Part shown: positions 49,444-61,210 of the stretch, one piece after another
Position numbering within the stretch: position 1 is the first letter of the stretch
Layout: each line of letters opens with the position of its first letter
Assembly (NCBI RefSeq): GCF_023983475.1
Contig: NZ_CP092712.1
Span: forward strand, 992,001 to 1,056,000
Length of the DNA: 64,000 nt
Direction of reading: 5' to 3'
Source of the DNA: Aliivibrio fischeri ATCC 7744 = JCM 18803 = DSM 507
Lineage (GTDB): Bacteria; Pseudomonadota; Gammaproteobacteria; Enterobacterales; Vibrionaceae
Notes under the pieces: generated by a model
Told to the model about the DNA's origin: nothing
The model's database searches: none
What the model saw: only the letters and a program-made list of their open reading frames with translations
Made by a program: the position numbers and the translations under genes

Positions 49444-50409
49444 TTATTTGTTATAAATACCAAACTGCTCCATAGCGTAGGCTACACGAGCTTCTGGGGT
49501 AGGGTAAGGAACGGTTTCTTCTAAGCTCTCAATATGCTTCAGTCTAGGTAATAAACCCGTACCGTTTGCAATTTGAATCGCAAGGCCTGGACGAGCATTC
49601 AGCTCTAAAACCATAGGACCATATTCTTTATCAAGAACCATATCAGTCCCCATATAGCCTAAGCCCGTCATTTCCCAAGCACTTGATGCCAGCGTTAGTA
49701 ACTTTTCCCAATGAGGTACTTCAAGTGTACTGAGTAGCTTACCTGTATCAGGGTGCGTTTCTACTGGTAAATCAAACTGTACTGCGCGTACTGCTTTACC
49801 TGTACCAATATCTATACCAACACCCACAGCCCCTTGGTGTAGGTTAGCTTTACCATCTGAGTCTGATGTTGATAAACGCATCATAGCCATAACAGGGTAG
49901 CCTTTAAATACGATAATTCGTACATCAGGTACACCTTCATAACTGAATCCATCAAAAACGTCATCAAATTGAATTAAGTTCTCGATAACCGCAACGTCAT
50001 TCTTACCACCCAATGAGAAAAGACCAGCGAGGGTATTGGTAATATGGCGTTCAACATCTTGTTTTGAAGCTTCAGCACCAGATGGTTTAGTATAAACGCC
50101 ATCTTTGTGTGATGTTACAACAAGTATACCCTTACCACCGCTTCCTTGAGCTGGTTTAATAACAAAGCCAGGCCAGTCTTTAACGATGTTGTGAATATTT
50201 TTCACTTCAGCTTGACTATCGATCACACCAATTAGCTTTGGAACGGTTGCCCCTGCTTTTTCGGCGATGATCTTGGTTTTTAATTTGTCATCAACCAATG
50301 GGTATTTGCTTCTGTCATTGTAACGGCCAATATAGCTGCCGTTACGTTGGTTCATACCCATGATGCCTTTTGCTTTTAGTTTTGACGGAGAAGTAAATCT
50401 ACTAAACAT
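49444..50409 (-). CDS. ATP-grasp alpha-L-glutamate ligase-like protein
   Basis: This 321-residue ATP-grasp protein resembles RimK-type ligases. The ATP-binding GFVIKPAQGSGGKGILVV lies near residue 78 and the metal-binding end motif VLELNARPGLAIQIAN near 280. No signal peptide or TM is present, so it acts in the cytoplasm, perhaps at the membrane next to the 7TM partner. The stop of the upstream 7TM gene is only 3 bp away. The pairing with the 7TM inactive transglutaminase and retropepsin-like lipoprotein is conserved in many gammaproteobacteria, and a peptide-ligation or modification role has been proposed from context. The substrate is unknown. Confidence 0.88.
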   Translation of the reverse strand: MFSRFTSPSKLKAKGIMGMNQRNGSYIGRYNDRSKYPLVDDKLKTKIIAEKAGATVPKLIGVIDSQAEVKNIHNIVKDWPGFVIKPAQGSGGKGILVVTSHKDGVYTKPSGAEASKQDVERHITNTLAGLFSLGGKNDVAVIENLIQFDDVFDGFSYEGVPDVRIIVFKGYPVMAMMRLSTSDSDGKANLHQGAVGVGIDIGTGKAVRAVQFDLPVETHPDTGKLLSTLEVPHWEKLLTLASSAWEMTGLGYMGTDMVLDKEYGPMVLELNARPGLAIQIANGTGLLPRLKHIESLEETVPYPTPEARVAYAMEQFGIYNK

Positions 50410-50412
50410 AGG

Positions 50413-51921
50413 TTAGTCCTCCGCTAATGGCTTAAAGCGACGAAGCTCACTTAGTCGGTAACCTGTGTAGTTACCTAGCATTAGAATAAGTGCTAAGACA
50501 ATTAGCTGTATACCAATGAAGTTAAATGTAAGATGCTGTACAAATGGGTTTGTCATTGCGATATAAATAATTACCGCAGTTAGTAATGAACCACCACCTT
50601 GTGTAGCAACTTCTTTCCAACCTTCTTCTTCCCAAAGGATAGACATACGTTCAACAGTCCAAGATAGAATGATCATTGGGAAGAACGTGATACTTAGACC
50701 CGCTGTTAATCCAATCTTGAATGCAACGATAGTAAACAGGGAAATGATCATAATAACCGTGATGATAACGGCTGAGATCCTGGCAACTAAGAGTAAGTTA
50801 AGTTTTGATAAGTAACTTCGGATAATTAGACCAGTACCAACAATCAATAAGAAACCCACAATACCTGTAACTAACTGTGTTTGTACAAATGCAACCGCAA
50901 TTAGAACTGGCATGAAAGTACCAGAGGTTTTTAAGCCGATAATGATTCTTAAGAAAACAACAATCAAAGCACCAATTGGAATCAACATGATGGTTTTAAA
51001 CATCGATTGTTCTTCAAGAGGTAGACTGTGAATTGAGAAGTTTAATAAGTTATCTGCTTCTACTTTTTTATCCGTAGCTGCAGCAGGAGAAATTTCCTGT
51101 GCAATCATAGAGAAATGAATTTGGCTGTTTTTACCACCAACAACATCCAGCAATGAAACGTTAGTCTCATCCCAAAGAAGTAAATTTGATGGTTGGCCTT
51201 GTTCGCCAGTTTCTGGGTTAAATAGTTTCCAATGCTCACCGTTCCATACTTCAATCATATGTTGAACTGATTGACGACGACGGCCATCTTCTAACCAAAG
51301 AGTACCAACCACTTTATTATGAATGCTCTCAAAGCTAAGTAGTTTTGAAATGGCTTGAACTTTAGTCAGGTCATTAAGAAGTAATGATGCATTTTGGTTA
51401 TCTTTATCATTAAACTGCTTAATAAGCTCACGAGTTAGTGTAATGTCATTAGAAGAACGTTGACGTGCTTGTTCTAGTAATGAAATTGCTGCTGCTTCAT
51501 GTGGTCCTTCAAATGTTACAGCTTCTGGCTTCTCAGTTTTAGGTGGCTCAATCGTTGCGCTAGCTTGAGGATCCACTAAAATTTGAGTTTTATAGTAGAG
51601 CGTTTGAGGTCCATCGGCTTGACGAATTGTCCATTCAGCGCGACGTCCATGCTCTGTTGTTAAGTAAGCAATACCATAGCCTGGTGATGAAGCACTTTCA
51701 TCAACAATAGTAAAGCCTGTTTGAGTTTGTGGAGCAGCCATAGAAACCTTAACAGGCTTATTTACAGCATCAAATTGAATACGGGCTTCTACATCCCATA
51801 CTTGGCTTCTTTCTCCTGGAGTCCAAGGCACACCATATGAGTCATGGCGAAGCCAGCTCAATGTAAGTCCTGCAACAATTAATAGCGAGATAAGAAAATA
51901 AAAAGGCACTCTTGATGGCAT
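50413..51921 (-). CDS. Inactive transglutaminase-like domain with 7 TM helices
   Basis: This 502-residue membrane protein has a signal-anchor (VPFYFLISLLIVAGLTLSWL) and a periplasmic transglutaminase-like domain of about 250 residues, in which the usual catalytic triad is not apparent (hence 'inactive'). Seven TM helices follow from residue 305 onward (TIMLIPIGALIVVFLRIII; SGTFMPVLIAVAFVQTQ; and so on). It matches the Pfam family described as inactive transglutaminase fused to 7 TM helices. The gene lies between the lipoprotein and the ATP-grasp gene. Confidence 0.88.
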   Translation of the reverse strand: MPSRVPFYFLISLLIVAGLTLSWLRHDSYGVPWTPGERSQVWDVEARIQFDAVNKPVKVSMAAPQTQTGFTIVDESASSPGYGIAYLTTEHGRRAEWTIRQADGPQTLYYKTQILVDPQASATIEPPKTEKPEAVTFEGPHEAAAISLLEQARQRSSNDITLTRELIKQFNDKDNQNASLLLNDLTKVQAISKLLSFESIHNKVVGTLWLEDGRRRQSVQHMIEVWNGEHWKLFNPETGEQGQPSNLLLWDETNVSLLDVVGGKNSQIHFSMIAQEISPAAATDKKVEADNLLNFSIHSLPLEEQSMFKTIMLIPIGALIVVFLRIIIGLKTSGTFMPVLIAVAFVQTQLVTGIVGFLLIVGTGLIIRSYLSKLNLLLVARISAVIITVIMIISLFTIVAFKIGLTAGLSITFFPMIILSWTVERMSILWEEEGWKEVATQGGGSLLTAVIIYIAMTNPFVQHLTFNFIGIQLIVLALILMLGNYTGYRLSELRRFKPLAED

Positions 51922-52029
51922 AACGTCCTCATTGTAATGGCATAAGTGGAAGATAATTATAATTGTAATTCATGCGGTAATTTATGCTACTAAGATATTG
52001 AATAAATTACCGCTTATTTGAGGTAGGAG

Positions 52030-52800
52030 CTATTTTTTGCTTTGAACGAATTCTTTGCTGACATCAACAACTGCGATATCTTGAATAAACTCACGACCTA
52101 ATAAAACAGAATGAGTCATGTGAGATCGATCTGCAAGGGTAAACTGTACTTTTTCGTGGATTGCGCCAAGTTTTATCCATAATTCGACAACAGGGCGGCG
52201 TTCAGCATCTTCTGCCGTTGCTTGACGAATTTTTACGTTACGGATAACAGGAGCAGTAATCCACTCAAGTTTTCCATCATCAGCTTTTACGTCTTGGTTT
52301 ACTAAATGGAATCGAACCCATTGACTACCATTGCGTTCAAATTCTTGTAAATCAACTGCATTTAAAGAAGAGGTTGTTGCACCTGTATCAATACGAGCAG
52401 TAAATGCTTGTTTAATATCTGCTATTTCAACATTCTCAATTGCGCCAAGCACAATGGTGTCTTTTAAAGCTTGAGATTGCATAGAAACAGGAAGCGGGGC
52501 AAGACGTTTTTTCTTAGATGTCGCGACCCTAATGCTGTTTTGAATTTTTGTTTGTTCTGAACGAACAATAGATAACTCTTCAGAAACGTTAGATAATTCT
52601 TTTTCTAATGTAGAAATATATTCGTTTTGAGTCTCAATTTTACCTTCCATCGTATCTAAACGAGTATTCAGGTTGGTTTCCATTGATTTAATTGCAGCGA
52701 CGGTTTCTGAATTGTCTGAAGCTAAAGGTTGAGCTTGTTGTGTAAGAGCACAGCCAGAAAGGCTTAAAACTGCAACCAGTGGTAGAATTCGTTGGATCAT
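52030..52800 (-). CDS. Retropepsin-like (Zn_protease/DUF785) lipoprotein
   Basis: This 256-residue lipoprotein has a lipobox LSGC near residue 17. A coiled coil follows (about residues 30-90, SMETNLNTRLDTMEGKIETQ-type heptads). The C-terminal aspartic-protease-like fold has DTGATTSSL near residue 140 and LGREFIQDI near 235. The family (PF05618) is named ATP-dependent zinc protease, but the DTGA motif is that of retroviral-type aspartyl proteases. The lipid anchor places it in the periplasm facing the 7TM partner. Ala follows the lipidated Cys, which favours the outer membrane. It is the first gene of the set. Confidence 0.85.
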   Translation of the reverse strand: MIQRILPLVAVLSLSGCALTQQAQPLASDNSETVAAIKSMETNLNTRLDTMEGKIETQNEYISTLEKELSNVSEELSIVRSEQTKIQNSIRVATSKKKRLAPLPVSMQSQALKDTIVLGAIENVEIADIKQAFTARIDTGATTSSLNAVDLQEFERNGSQWVRFHLVNQDVKADDGKLEWITAPVIRNVKIRQATAEDAERRPVVELWIKLGAIHEKVQFTLADRSHMTHSVLLGREFIQDIAVVDVSKEFVQSKK

Positions 52801-52879
52801 TTTATGTTCCGTTGAGTTAAATTAACATGTGCATAATAACGATAATAAATGGGAGCGAATAGCCCCCAAATGTTAAAGT

Positions 52880-53854
52880 TTAGTCAGGTTTCTTTGCTAT
52901 TAAAATCGCACGTTTTGGTGCTGGGTGACCTTCAATGGTTTTTGTTGAATCATTTGGGTCTAAGTATTCAGGCAGAGAGTTGTGTTTCATCCATTCAGTA
53001 GAGCGTTGCTCGCCTGTTGTGGTAACACATTCATCTACTATTTTTACATCGACGAATCCCACGCTTTCTAACCATACTTTTAGTGCTCTAGCTGATGGGA
53101 AGAAGTAAACATTGCGCATTTGAGCGTAACGATCAACTGGCATTAATACTGCGTTTTCATCACCATCAATAACTAAGGTTTCTAGTACCAATTCACCACC
53201 AGCAACTAATTGGTTTTTTAGTTGAATTAAATGGTCTAGTGGAGAACGACGGTGATATAACACACCCATACTAAATACGGTATCAAACGCATTCAATTCA
53301 GGAAGTTGCTCAATTCCTAACGGTAATAGGTGAGCACGTTGGTCATTCCCCATTAGTTTACGAATTGCTTCAAACTGAATTAAAAACAAATGTGATGGAT
53401 CAATACCCACACACAAACGAGCTTCTTCACCAAGCATGCGCCACATATGATATCCGTTACCGCAGCCAACATCTAAAACTGAACGATTTTTTAGTGGTGT
53501 AATGTGAGGTAACAAACGATCCCATTTCCAATCTGAGCGCCATTCAGTATCAATATGAATGTCATGAACCGTAAATGGACCTTTTCGCCATGGATGGAAA
53601 GTTTGTAATAAGTTTTCTAATTTTTTGCGTTCGCCATCAATTAATGGGGTGTTATTTGATAGCGTTACTGATGATTTTAAGTCGATATTATCAGCGCATC
53701 CCTCAGGGATTTTTTTCAACGCTTTTATCCAACGCTCAATATCACCATGTTCTGCATTCTGCCAGTCGGTTAGTTGTTGTGGCAATGTATTTAACCAAGG
53801 CTGAAGAACGGTATCTTGGGCTAGAAGTTGATAAAAATTAGCAAAATTAAACAT
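52880..53854 (-). CDS. cmoB: tRNA U34 carboxymethyltransferase CmoB
   Basis: This 324-residue enzyme uses carboxy-SAM, made by CmoA, to turn 5-hydroxyuridine-34 into 5-oxyacetyluridine in several tRNAs. The Rossmann SAM-binding motif is [18 protein letters not shown] near residue 125, followed by [16 protein letters not shown]. The N-terminal HPWRKGPF is typical. It follows cmoA by 36 bp on the same strand. Confidence 0.96.
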   Translation of the reverse strand: MFNFANFYQLLAQDTVLQPWLNTLPQQLTDWQNAEHGDIERWIKALKKIPEGCADNIDLKSSVTLSNNTPLIDGERKKLENLLQTFHPWRKGPFTVHDIHIDTEWRSDWKWDRLLPHITPLKNRSVLDVGCGNGYHMWRMLGEEARLCVGIDPSHLFLIQFEAIRKLMGNDQRAHLLPLGIEQLPELNAFDTVFSMGVLYHRRSPLDHLIQLKNQLVAGGELVLETLVIDGDENAVLMPVDRYAQMRNVYFFPSARALKVWLESVGFVDVKIVDECVTTTGEQRSTEWMKHNSLPEYLDPNDSTKTIEGHPAPKRAILIAKKPD

Positions 53855-53890
53855 AAATATCTTTATATAGTTGGTGATAACAAAACAGGG

Positions 53891-55004
<1,114 letters not shown>

Positions 55005-56780
55005 ATGCGCACCCATTACTGTGGTAACCTGAACAAGTCCCTTGCAGGGCAAACTGTAGAACTTTGCGGCTGGGTAAACCGCCGCCGTGATTTAGGCGGT
55101 CTTATCTTTATTGATATGCGAGATCGTGAAGGTATCGTTCAGGTAGTTGTTGACCCAGATATGAAAGACGTATTTGAGGTTGCAAGTCAACTGCGTAATG
55201 AATTCTGTATCAAATTTACTGGTGAAGTACGTGTTCGTCCTGATAGCCAAGTAAATAAAGATATGGCTACTGGTGAAGTAGAACTTTTGGCTACAGGCCT
55301 TGAGATCATCAACCGCTCTGCGGCGCTTCCATTAGACTTCAACCAAACTAACTCAGAAGAGCAACGTCTGAAGTATCGTTACATTGATTTACGTCGTCCA
55401 GAAATGAGTGACCGTATCAAGTTACGTGCTCGTGCATCAAGCTTCGTTCGTCGTTTCTTAGATGAAAACTTATTCCTAGATATCGAAACGCCAGTATTAA
55501 CGAAAGCAACACCAGAAGGTGCTCGTGACTACTTAGTACCAAGCCGTGTTCATAAAGGTAGCTTCTACGCTCTACCACAATCACCACAGCTATTTAAACA
55601 ATTGCTAATGATGTCTGGTTTTGACCGTTACTACCAAATCGTAAAATGTTTCCGTGATGAAGATTTACGTGCTGACCGTCAACCTGAGTTTACTCAAATC
55701 GATATCGAAACCTCATTCATGACTTCTCAAGAAGTTCGTAATGTGACTGAGCGTCTTGTTCACGATATGTGGAAAGAGCTTCTAGATGTTGAACTTGGTC
55801 AATTCCCTGTAATGCCATTCTCTGAAGCAATGCGCCGTTTTGGTTCTGATAAACCAGATCTACGTAACCCGCTTGAACTTGTTGACGTTGCTGATCTTGT
55901 TAAAGATGTAGACTTCAAAGTGTTCTCAGGTCCTGCAAATGATGAAAAAGGTCGTGTAGCCGTTATCCGTGTACCTGCTGGTGCTTCATTATCTCGTAAG
56001 CAAATCGATGAGTACGGTAACTTCGTAGGTATCTACGGTGCGAAAGGCTTAGCTTGGATGAAAGTGAACGATCGTGCTGCAGGTTTTGAAGGTGTTCAAT
56101 CTCCAGTTGCTAAGTTCTTAAATGAAGAAGTAGTCAACGCAATTCTTGAGCGTACTCAAGCTGAAACAGGCGATATCATTCTATTTGGTGCCGATAAAGC
56201 AGGTATCGTATCGGAAGCGATGGGCGCACTACGTCTTAAGTTAGGTACTGATCTTGAACTAACAGATACATCTGCATGGGCTCCATTATGGGTTGTTGAT
56301 TTCCCAATGTTTGAAGAAGACGGAGAAGGTAACTTGCATGCAATGCACCACCCATTCACATCTCCTTTAGGTGTTTCTGCTGAAGAGCTACAAGCAAACC
56401 CTGCTGCAGCGAACTCTGATGCATACGATATGGTAATTAACGGCTACGAAGTTGGTGGTGGTTCTGTACGTATCCATAATGCAGAAATGCAAACAGCGGT
56501 ATTTGGTATCCTAGGTATCGAAGCGCAAGAACAACAAGAGAAATTTGGTTTCCTACTTGAAGCTCTAAAATACGGTACGCCGCCACATGCAGGTCTTGCG
56601 TTCGGTCTTGACCGTCTAGCAATGCTACTTTGTGGTACAGAAAACATCCGTGATGTTATCGCGTTCCCGAAAACAACGGCTGCAGCATGTCTACTTACAG
56701 ACGCTCCAAGCCTAGCAAACCCTGCTTCTTTAGAAGAATTGGCGATTGCAGTTAAACTTGCCGAGAAAAAAGACGCATAA
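55005..56780 (+). CDS. aspS: Aspartyl-tRNA synthetase
   Basis: This 591-residue class IIb synthetase begins [32 protein letters not shown], the N-terminal OB-fold that binds the anticodon. Motif 1 and 2 regions follow ([29 protein letters not shown]; [20 protein letters not shown]). The bacterial GAD insertion lies in the middle. Motif 3 is [15 protein letters not shown] near residue 530. It is probably the discriminating form, since these are typical of bacteria whose glutamine-type amidotransferase is absent. Confidence 0.97.
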   Translation: MRTHYCGNLNKSLAGQTVELCGWVNRRRDLGGLIFIDMRDREGIVQVVVDPDMKDVFEVASQLRNEFCIKFTGEVRVRPDSQVNKDMATGEVELLATGLEIINRSAALPLDFNQTNSEEQRLKYRYIDLRRPEMSDRIKLRARASSFVRRFLDENLFLDIETPVLTKATPEGARDYLVPSRVHKGSFYALPQSPQLFKQLLMMSGFDRYYQIVKCFRDEDLRADRQPEFTQIDIETSFMTSQEVRNVTERLVHDMWKELLDVELGQFPVMPFSEAMRRFGSDKPDLRNPLELVDVADLVKDVDFKVFSGPANDEKGRVAVIRVPAGASLSRKQIDEYGNFVGIYGAKGLAWMKVNDRAAGFEGVQSPVAKFLNEEVVNAILERTQAETGDIILFGADKAGIVSEAMGALRLKLGTDLELTDTSAWAPLWVVDFPMFEEDGEGNLHAMHHPFTSPLGVSAEELQANPAAANSDAYDMVINGYEVGGGSVRIHNAEMQTAVFGILGIEAQEQQEKFGFLLEALKYGTPPHAGLAFGLDRLAMLLCGTENIRDVIAFPKTTAAACLLTDAPSLANPASLEELAIAVKLAEKKDA

Positions 56781-56799
56781 TTAGCGTTTAACTCTTTGT

Positions 56800-56830
56800 A
56801 AAAAATGCCCGTATTTATGCGGGCATTTTT
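56800..56830 (+). terminator. Terminator after aspS
   Basis: The stem AAAAATGCCCG / CGGGCATTTTT with an 8-nt loop ends in a T-run, about 20 bp after aspS. Confidence 0.92.
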
Positions 56831-56932
56831 GTATCTATACTATGTAAAGTGAAACTGCTCTTTATTACTAATACCTTGAGTTTGAAGTGGTATCTAGCTA
56901 ATATATATGTATAAATAATCAGTGGTTTTTAT

Positions 56933-57454
56933 ATGTCTATCATTTTAGGGATTGATCCCGGCTCGCGTATTACTGGATATGGTGTTATTCGCCAAAATGG
57001 CCGTCATCTGCAATATCTTGGCAGTGGTTGTATTCGTATGTCTGAAAAAGAACTACCTGGTCGATTAAAGCAAATTTATGCGGGGGTTTCTGAAATCATC
57101 ACGCAATTCCAACCTGATGTGTTTGCGATTGAACAAGTATTTATGTCGAAAAATGCCGACTCAGCATTAAAGCTTGGTCAAGCGAGAGGCAGTGCAATAG
57201 TGGCTGCTGTGAATGCAGACCTGCCAGTATATGAATATGCTGCACGCTTAATTAAGCAAGCAGTAACAGGAACGGGTGGTGCTGATAAATCTCAAGTCCA
57301 ACATATGGTAATGAGTATGTTGAAACTGCCGGCTAAACCACAAGCCGATGCTGCTGATGCATTAGGCGCAGCCATTTGTCATGCCAATACCAATAAAACA
57401 TTAATTGCGTTAGCTGGTAAAGCAACGGGAGCACGTCGTGGGCGTTATAGATAA
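56933..57454 (+). CDS. ruvC: Holliday junction resolvase RuvC
   Basis: This 173-residue endonuclease resolves Holliday junctions. It has the catalytic acid in [15 protein letters not shown] (Asp7), Glu in [23 protein letters not shown], and the C-terminal pair in [13 protein letters not shown]. It precedes ruvAB on the same strand with a 105-bp gap, so ruvC can have its own transcription. Confidence 0.96.
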   Translation: MSIILGIDPGSRITGYGVIRQNGRHLQYLGSGCIRMSEKELPGRLKQIYAGVSEIITQFQPDVFAIEQVFMSKNADSALKLGQARGSAIVAAVNADLPVYEYAARLIKQAVTGTGGADKSQVQHMVMSMLKLPAKPQADAADALGAAICHANTNKTLIALAGKATGARRGRYR

Positions 57455-57559
57455 AGAGTGTCAGTGCAGCTTGTTATAAATTCTCATTTCTTTTACTGGA
57501 TATCTATCCAGTTCTTTATTACTATCTTAACTTATTATTTATTTTAAAGAGTATCTATT

Positions 57560-58183
57560 GTGATTGGACGTCTTCGCGGAAATTTATTAGAAAAACAACC
57601 ACCAGAATTATTGATCGAAGTGAGTGGTATTGGCTATGAAGTACAGATGCCAATGAGCTGTTTTTATGAATTACCAGAAGTGGGTTCGGAAGCCATTATT
57701 TATACTCATTATGTTGTACGTGAAGATGCACAGCTACTATATGGTTTTAATACTAAAAACGAACGAGCTTTGTTTCGTGAAGTAATTAAAGCAAATGGTG
57801 TTGGCCCTAAGCTGGGCTTAGCTATTCTATCAGGAATGACAGCTGCGCAATTTGTACAAAGTGTTGAACGTGAAGATATCTCAACATTGGTTAAGTTACC
57901 CGGGGTTGGTAAAAAGACAGCGGAAAGACTTGTCGTTGAAATGAAAGATAGATTAAAAGGATGGGGAGCGGGTGATCTCTTTACACCAGCGACCGATGCA
58001 GCACCAATGGACGATGGTTCAGAATTTATCACATCTCCACAAAGTGCTGTGGATGAAGCGGTTAGTGCATTAATCGCATTGGGTTATAAACCACAACAAG
58101 CATCTAAAACTGTTTCTCAAGTTGCTAAGCCGGACATGACCAGTGAAGTATTGATCCGTGAATCATTAAAATCGATGATTTAA
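57560..58183 (+). CDS. ruvA: Holliday junction branch-migration protein RuvA
   Basis: This 207-residue protein forms the tetramer that holds the four-way junction and docks RuvB. The start is a GTG ([28 protein letters not shown]). Helix-hairpin-helix motifs are visible as [14 protein letters not shown] and [16 protein letters not shown]. The C-terminal RuvB-contact domain ([20 protein letters not shown]) is present. It lies 28 bp before ruvB. Confidence 0.96.
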
Positions 58184-58211
58184 TCATCTTCTAATTGTTG
58201 AGTACTTATTT

Positions 58212-59225
58212 ATGATTGAAGCAGATCGTTTAATTGCGGCAGATAACCCAACTTTTCGCGAAGAGGATGTGATTGATAGAGCCATCCGTCCTAAAAAGTT
58301 AGATGATTATCAAGGCCAAGATCATGTTCGAGGTCAAATGGAGATTTTCATTAAAGCTGCACAAATGCGTGAAGAAGCACTGGATCATCTACTTATTTTT
58401 GGTCCTCCAGGTTTAGGTAAGACAACATTAGCCAATATTGTAGCTAATGAGATGGGCGTAAATATAAGAACGACATCAGGACCTGTTCTTGAAAAAGCAG
58501 GGGACTTAGCTGCATTACTGACGAATTTAGAAGAAAACGATATTTTATTTATTGATGAAATTCATCGCTTAAGCCCTATGGTTGAAGAAGTGCTTTATCC
58601 TGCGATGGAAGATTATCAACTTGATATAATGATAGGTGAAGGCCCCGCAGCTCGTTCAATAAAAATTGATTTACCTCCGTTTACTTTAATTGGTGCAACG
58701 ACAAGGGCTGGATCATTAACATCACCGCTTCGTGATCGTTTTGGTATTGTGCAACGTTTAGAATATTACAAAGTCGAAGATCTTCAGCACATAGTTCAAC
58801 GCAGCGCAGATTGTTTGAATTTATCAATGGAGTCTGAAGGTGCATTAGAAGTGGCTCGTCGTGCACGTGGTACTCCTCGTATTGCTAACCGCTTATTACG
58901 CCGTGTTCGTGATTATGCTGAAGTTATGAGTGATGGAAATATCTCATCTGATATCGCTGATAAAGCGCTTAATATGCTCGATGTGGATGTTCGAGGTTTT
59001 GATTACATGGACAGAAAGCTATTGTTAGCTATTATGGAGAAGTTTGATGGTGGGCCTGTTGGCTTAGATAATATCGCAGCAGCCATTGGTGAAGAGCGAG
59101 ATACCATTGAAGATGTCATTGAACCTTATCTCATTCAACAAGGCTATCTGCAAAGAACGCCTAGAGGGCGAATTGTATCTGATCGGGCATATCTACATTT
59201 TGGAATTGATAAGCCTGATAAATAG
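58212..59225 (+). CDS. ruvB: Holliday junction branch-migration ATPase RuvB
   Basis: This 337-residue AAA+ motor drives branch migration with RuvA. Walker A is GPPGLGKTT near residue 66 and Walker [10 protein letters not shown] near 115. Sensor 1 GATTRAGSL and the arginine finger region SPLRDRFGI follow. The C-terminal winged helix ([18 protein letters not shown]) is present. The length is normal. Confidence 0.97.
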
Positions 59226-59289
59226 ATTTCGTTACGGTATTAATATATTTACACAGTCTATTAATATTTTAAGCTGAGTTAATTGAAAG

Positions 59290-59315
59290 CGAGTGATCAA
59301 AATCACTCGTTTTTT
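59290..59315 (+). terminator. Terminator after ruvB
   Basis: The stem CGAGTGAT / ATCACTCG with a 4-nt loop is followed by TTTTTT, 64 bp beyond the ruvB stop. Confidence 0.9.
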
Positions 59316-59453
59316 CGTATATGGATTATTGAAAGTGTGAAAAATGAACACTTACTAAAAAATAAATGTAATTAACTTACAATTTTGAGACAAACCTTTT
59401 GAAAGAAATCTTGTTTCCTATTAATATTAGCGGGTTCTATATTAGAGTTAACT

Positions 59454-59468
59454 TAACATTAAATTAAC
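59454..59468 (-). promoter_or_regulatory. ArcA-like box upstream of cydA
   Basis: The minus strand reads GTTAATTTAATGTTA, one mismatch from the E. coli ArcA consensus GTTAATTAAATGTTA. It lies 136 bp before cydA. ArcA activates cydAB under low oxygen in E. coli. Confidence 0.65.
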
Positions 59469-59603
59469 CTGATTTACACATTTATGTAACACTTTGTGGT
59501 TATTAATACGCTAATGAATATTAAGACTACATAGATAAAGTGTTTACGCTCACTTAAAAGTATGGAAGTACTGTGTCATTCAGCCTGACACAAAGGAGTT
59601 CTC

Positions 59604-61193
59604 ATGATCACTGATGTAGTGGAGTTATCGCGTCTGCAATTTGCAATGACAGCGATGTATCACTTCCTATTCGTTCCTCTGACTCTAGGTATGGCCTTTT
59701 TATTGGCTATTATGGAGTCTTTATATGTAATGACCGACAAACAAATCTACAAGGACATGACAAAGTTCTGGGGTAAATTGTTCGGTATTAACTTTGCACT
59801 AGGTGTAGCAACTGGTTTAACAATGGAATTCCAGTTTGGTACTAACTGGTCTTACTATTCACACTACGTTGGTGATATTTTCGGGGCACCTCTTGCCATC
59901 GAAGCACTAATGGCTTTCTTCTTAGAATCTACTTTTGTTGGTTTATTCTTCTTTGGTTGGGATCGTTTATCTAAACGTCAACACCTTGCAGTAACTTGGT
60001 TAGTTGCTTTAGGTTCAAACTTCTCAGCACTTTGGATTCTAGTAGCTAACGGCTGGATGCAAAACCCAGTAGGTGCGGAATTTAACTTTGAAACAATGCG
60101 TATGGAAATGGTGAGCTTCGCTGAAGTTGTACTAAACCCAGTAGCACAAGTTAAATTTGTTCACACAGTAGCATCAGGTTACACATGTGGCGCAATGTTC
60201 GTACTAGGTATCAGTTCTTACTACCTACTAAAAGGCCGTGATATTGCATTTGCACGTCGTTCATTCGCAATTGCTGCTTCTTTTGGTATGGCATCAATCC
60301 TATCTGTAATGGTTCTTGGTGATGAGTCTGGCTATGAGCTAGGTGAAGTACAACAAGTTAAACTTGCTGCTATCGAAGCTGAATGGCATACAGAAGAAGC
60401 GCCTGCTGCGTTTACTGTGATTGGTTTACCAAATCAAGAATCTATGGAAACAGATTACGCAATTAAGATCCCATATGTAATGGGTATTATTGCAACTCGT
60501 TCTCTAGATAAGCAAGTGACTGGCTTACGTGACCTTAAAGACCAACATGAACTTCGCATCCGAAACGGTATGGTTGCGTACGGTCTACTTGAGAAATTAC
60601 GTAATGGTGAGAAAACACCTGAAAACATTGCTGCATTTGATGATGTAAAACATGACTTAGGTTATGGCTTACTTCTTAAGCGTTATACAGATAACGTAGT
60701 TGATGCAACAGAAGACCAAATTAAAGCGGCTGCGGATGATTCAATCCCAACAGTATGGCCATTGTTCTTCTCATTCCGAATCATGGTAGCTTGTGGCGTA
60801 TTAATGCTTGGTATCTTTGCTTTTGCATTTGTTCAAACATGTCGTCAAAAAATCGAAGCGAAGCCTTGGTTACTTAAAGCTGCACTATTTGGCATGCCAT
60901 TACCATGGATTGCGATTGAAGCAGGTTGGTTCGTAGCAGAATATGGTCGTCAACCATGGGCTGTTGGTGAGATCTTACCTGTAAACGTAGCGGCATCGGC
61001 ATTAACAGCAACTGAAATTCTAATTTCAATGGCTGCAATAATTGGCTTGTACACGATTTTCTTGATTGCTGAAGTTTACCTAATGGTGAAATTTGCTCGT
61101 AAAGGTCCAAGTAGCTTGAAAACAGGCCGCTACCACTTTGAGCAAAACGGTCAAGATTCAGAAGCGAAATTAACTCGCCAAGTAGAAGCATAA
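59604..61193 (+). CDS. cydA: Cytochrome bd quinol oxidase subunit I
   Basis: This 529-residue inner-membrane subunit binds quinol and all three haems. The N-terminus [24 protein letters not shown] contains the haem-595 His near residue 19. About nine TM helices are visible. The periplasmic Q-loop between TM 6 and 7 is long (about residues 250-390, including [20 protein letters not shown]), which marks the E. coli-like long-loop type. The motif [12 protein letters not shown] follows. The oxidase reduces O2 with high affinity and resists H2S and NO. Confidence 0.97.
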   Translation: MITDVVELSRLQFAMTAMYHFLFVPLTLGMAFLLAIMESLYVMTDKQIYKDMTKFWGKLFGINFALGVATGLTMEFQFGTNWSYYSHYVGDIFGAPLAIEALMAFFLESTFVGLFFFGWDRLSKRQHLAVTWLVALGSNFSALWILVANGWMQNPVGAEFNFETMRMEMVSFAEVVLNPVAQVKFVHTVASGYTCGAMFVLGISSYYLLKGRDIAFARRSFAIAASFGMASILSVMVLGDESGYELGEVQQVKLAAIEAEWHTEEAPAAFTVIGLPNQESMETDYAIKIPYVMGIIATRSLDKQVTGLRDLKDQHELRIRNGMVAYGLLEKLRNGEKTPENIAAFDDVKHDLGYGLLLKRYTDNVVDATEDQIKAAADDSIPTVWPLFFSFRIMVACGVLMLGIFAFAFVQTCRQKIEAKPWLLKAALFGMPLPWIAIEAGWFVAEYGRQPWAVGEILPVNVAASALTATEILISMAAIIGLYTIFLIAEVYLMVKFARKGPSSLKTGRYHFEQNGQDSEAKLTRQVEA

Positions 61194-61210
61194 AAACGGA
61201 GATTTGAGCA

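Larger units (their letters stand above)
59226..59603. promoter_or_regulatory. ruvB-cydA intergenic region
   Basis: These 378 bp hold the ruvB terminator (59290-59315), an ArcA-like box (59454-59468) and the cydA leader. An AAAGGAGT ribosome site precedes the cydA ATG. I see no ORF. Confidence 0.6.
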
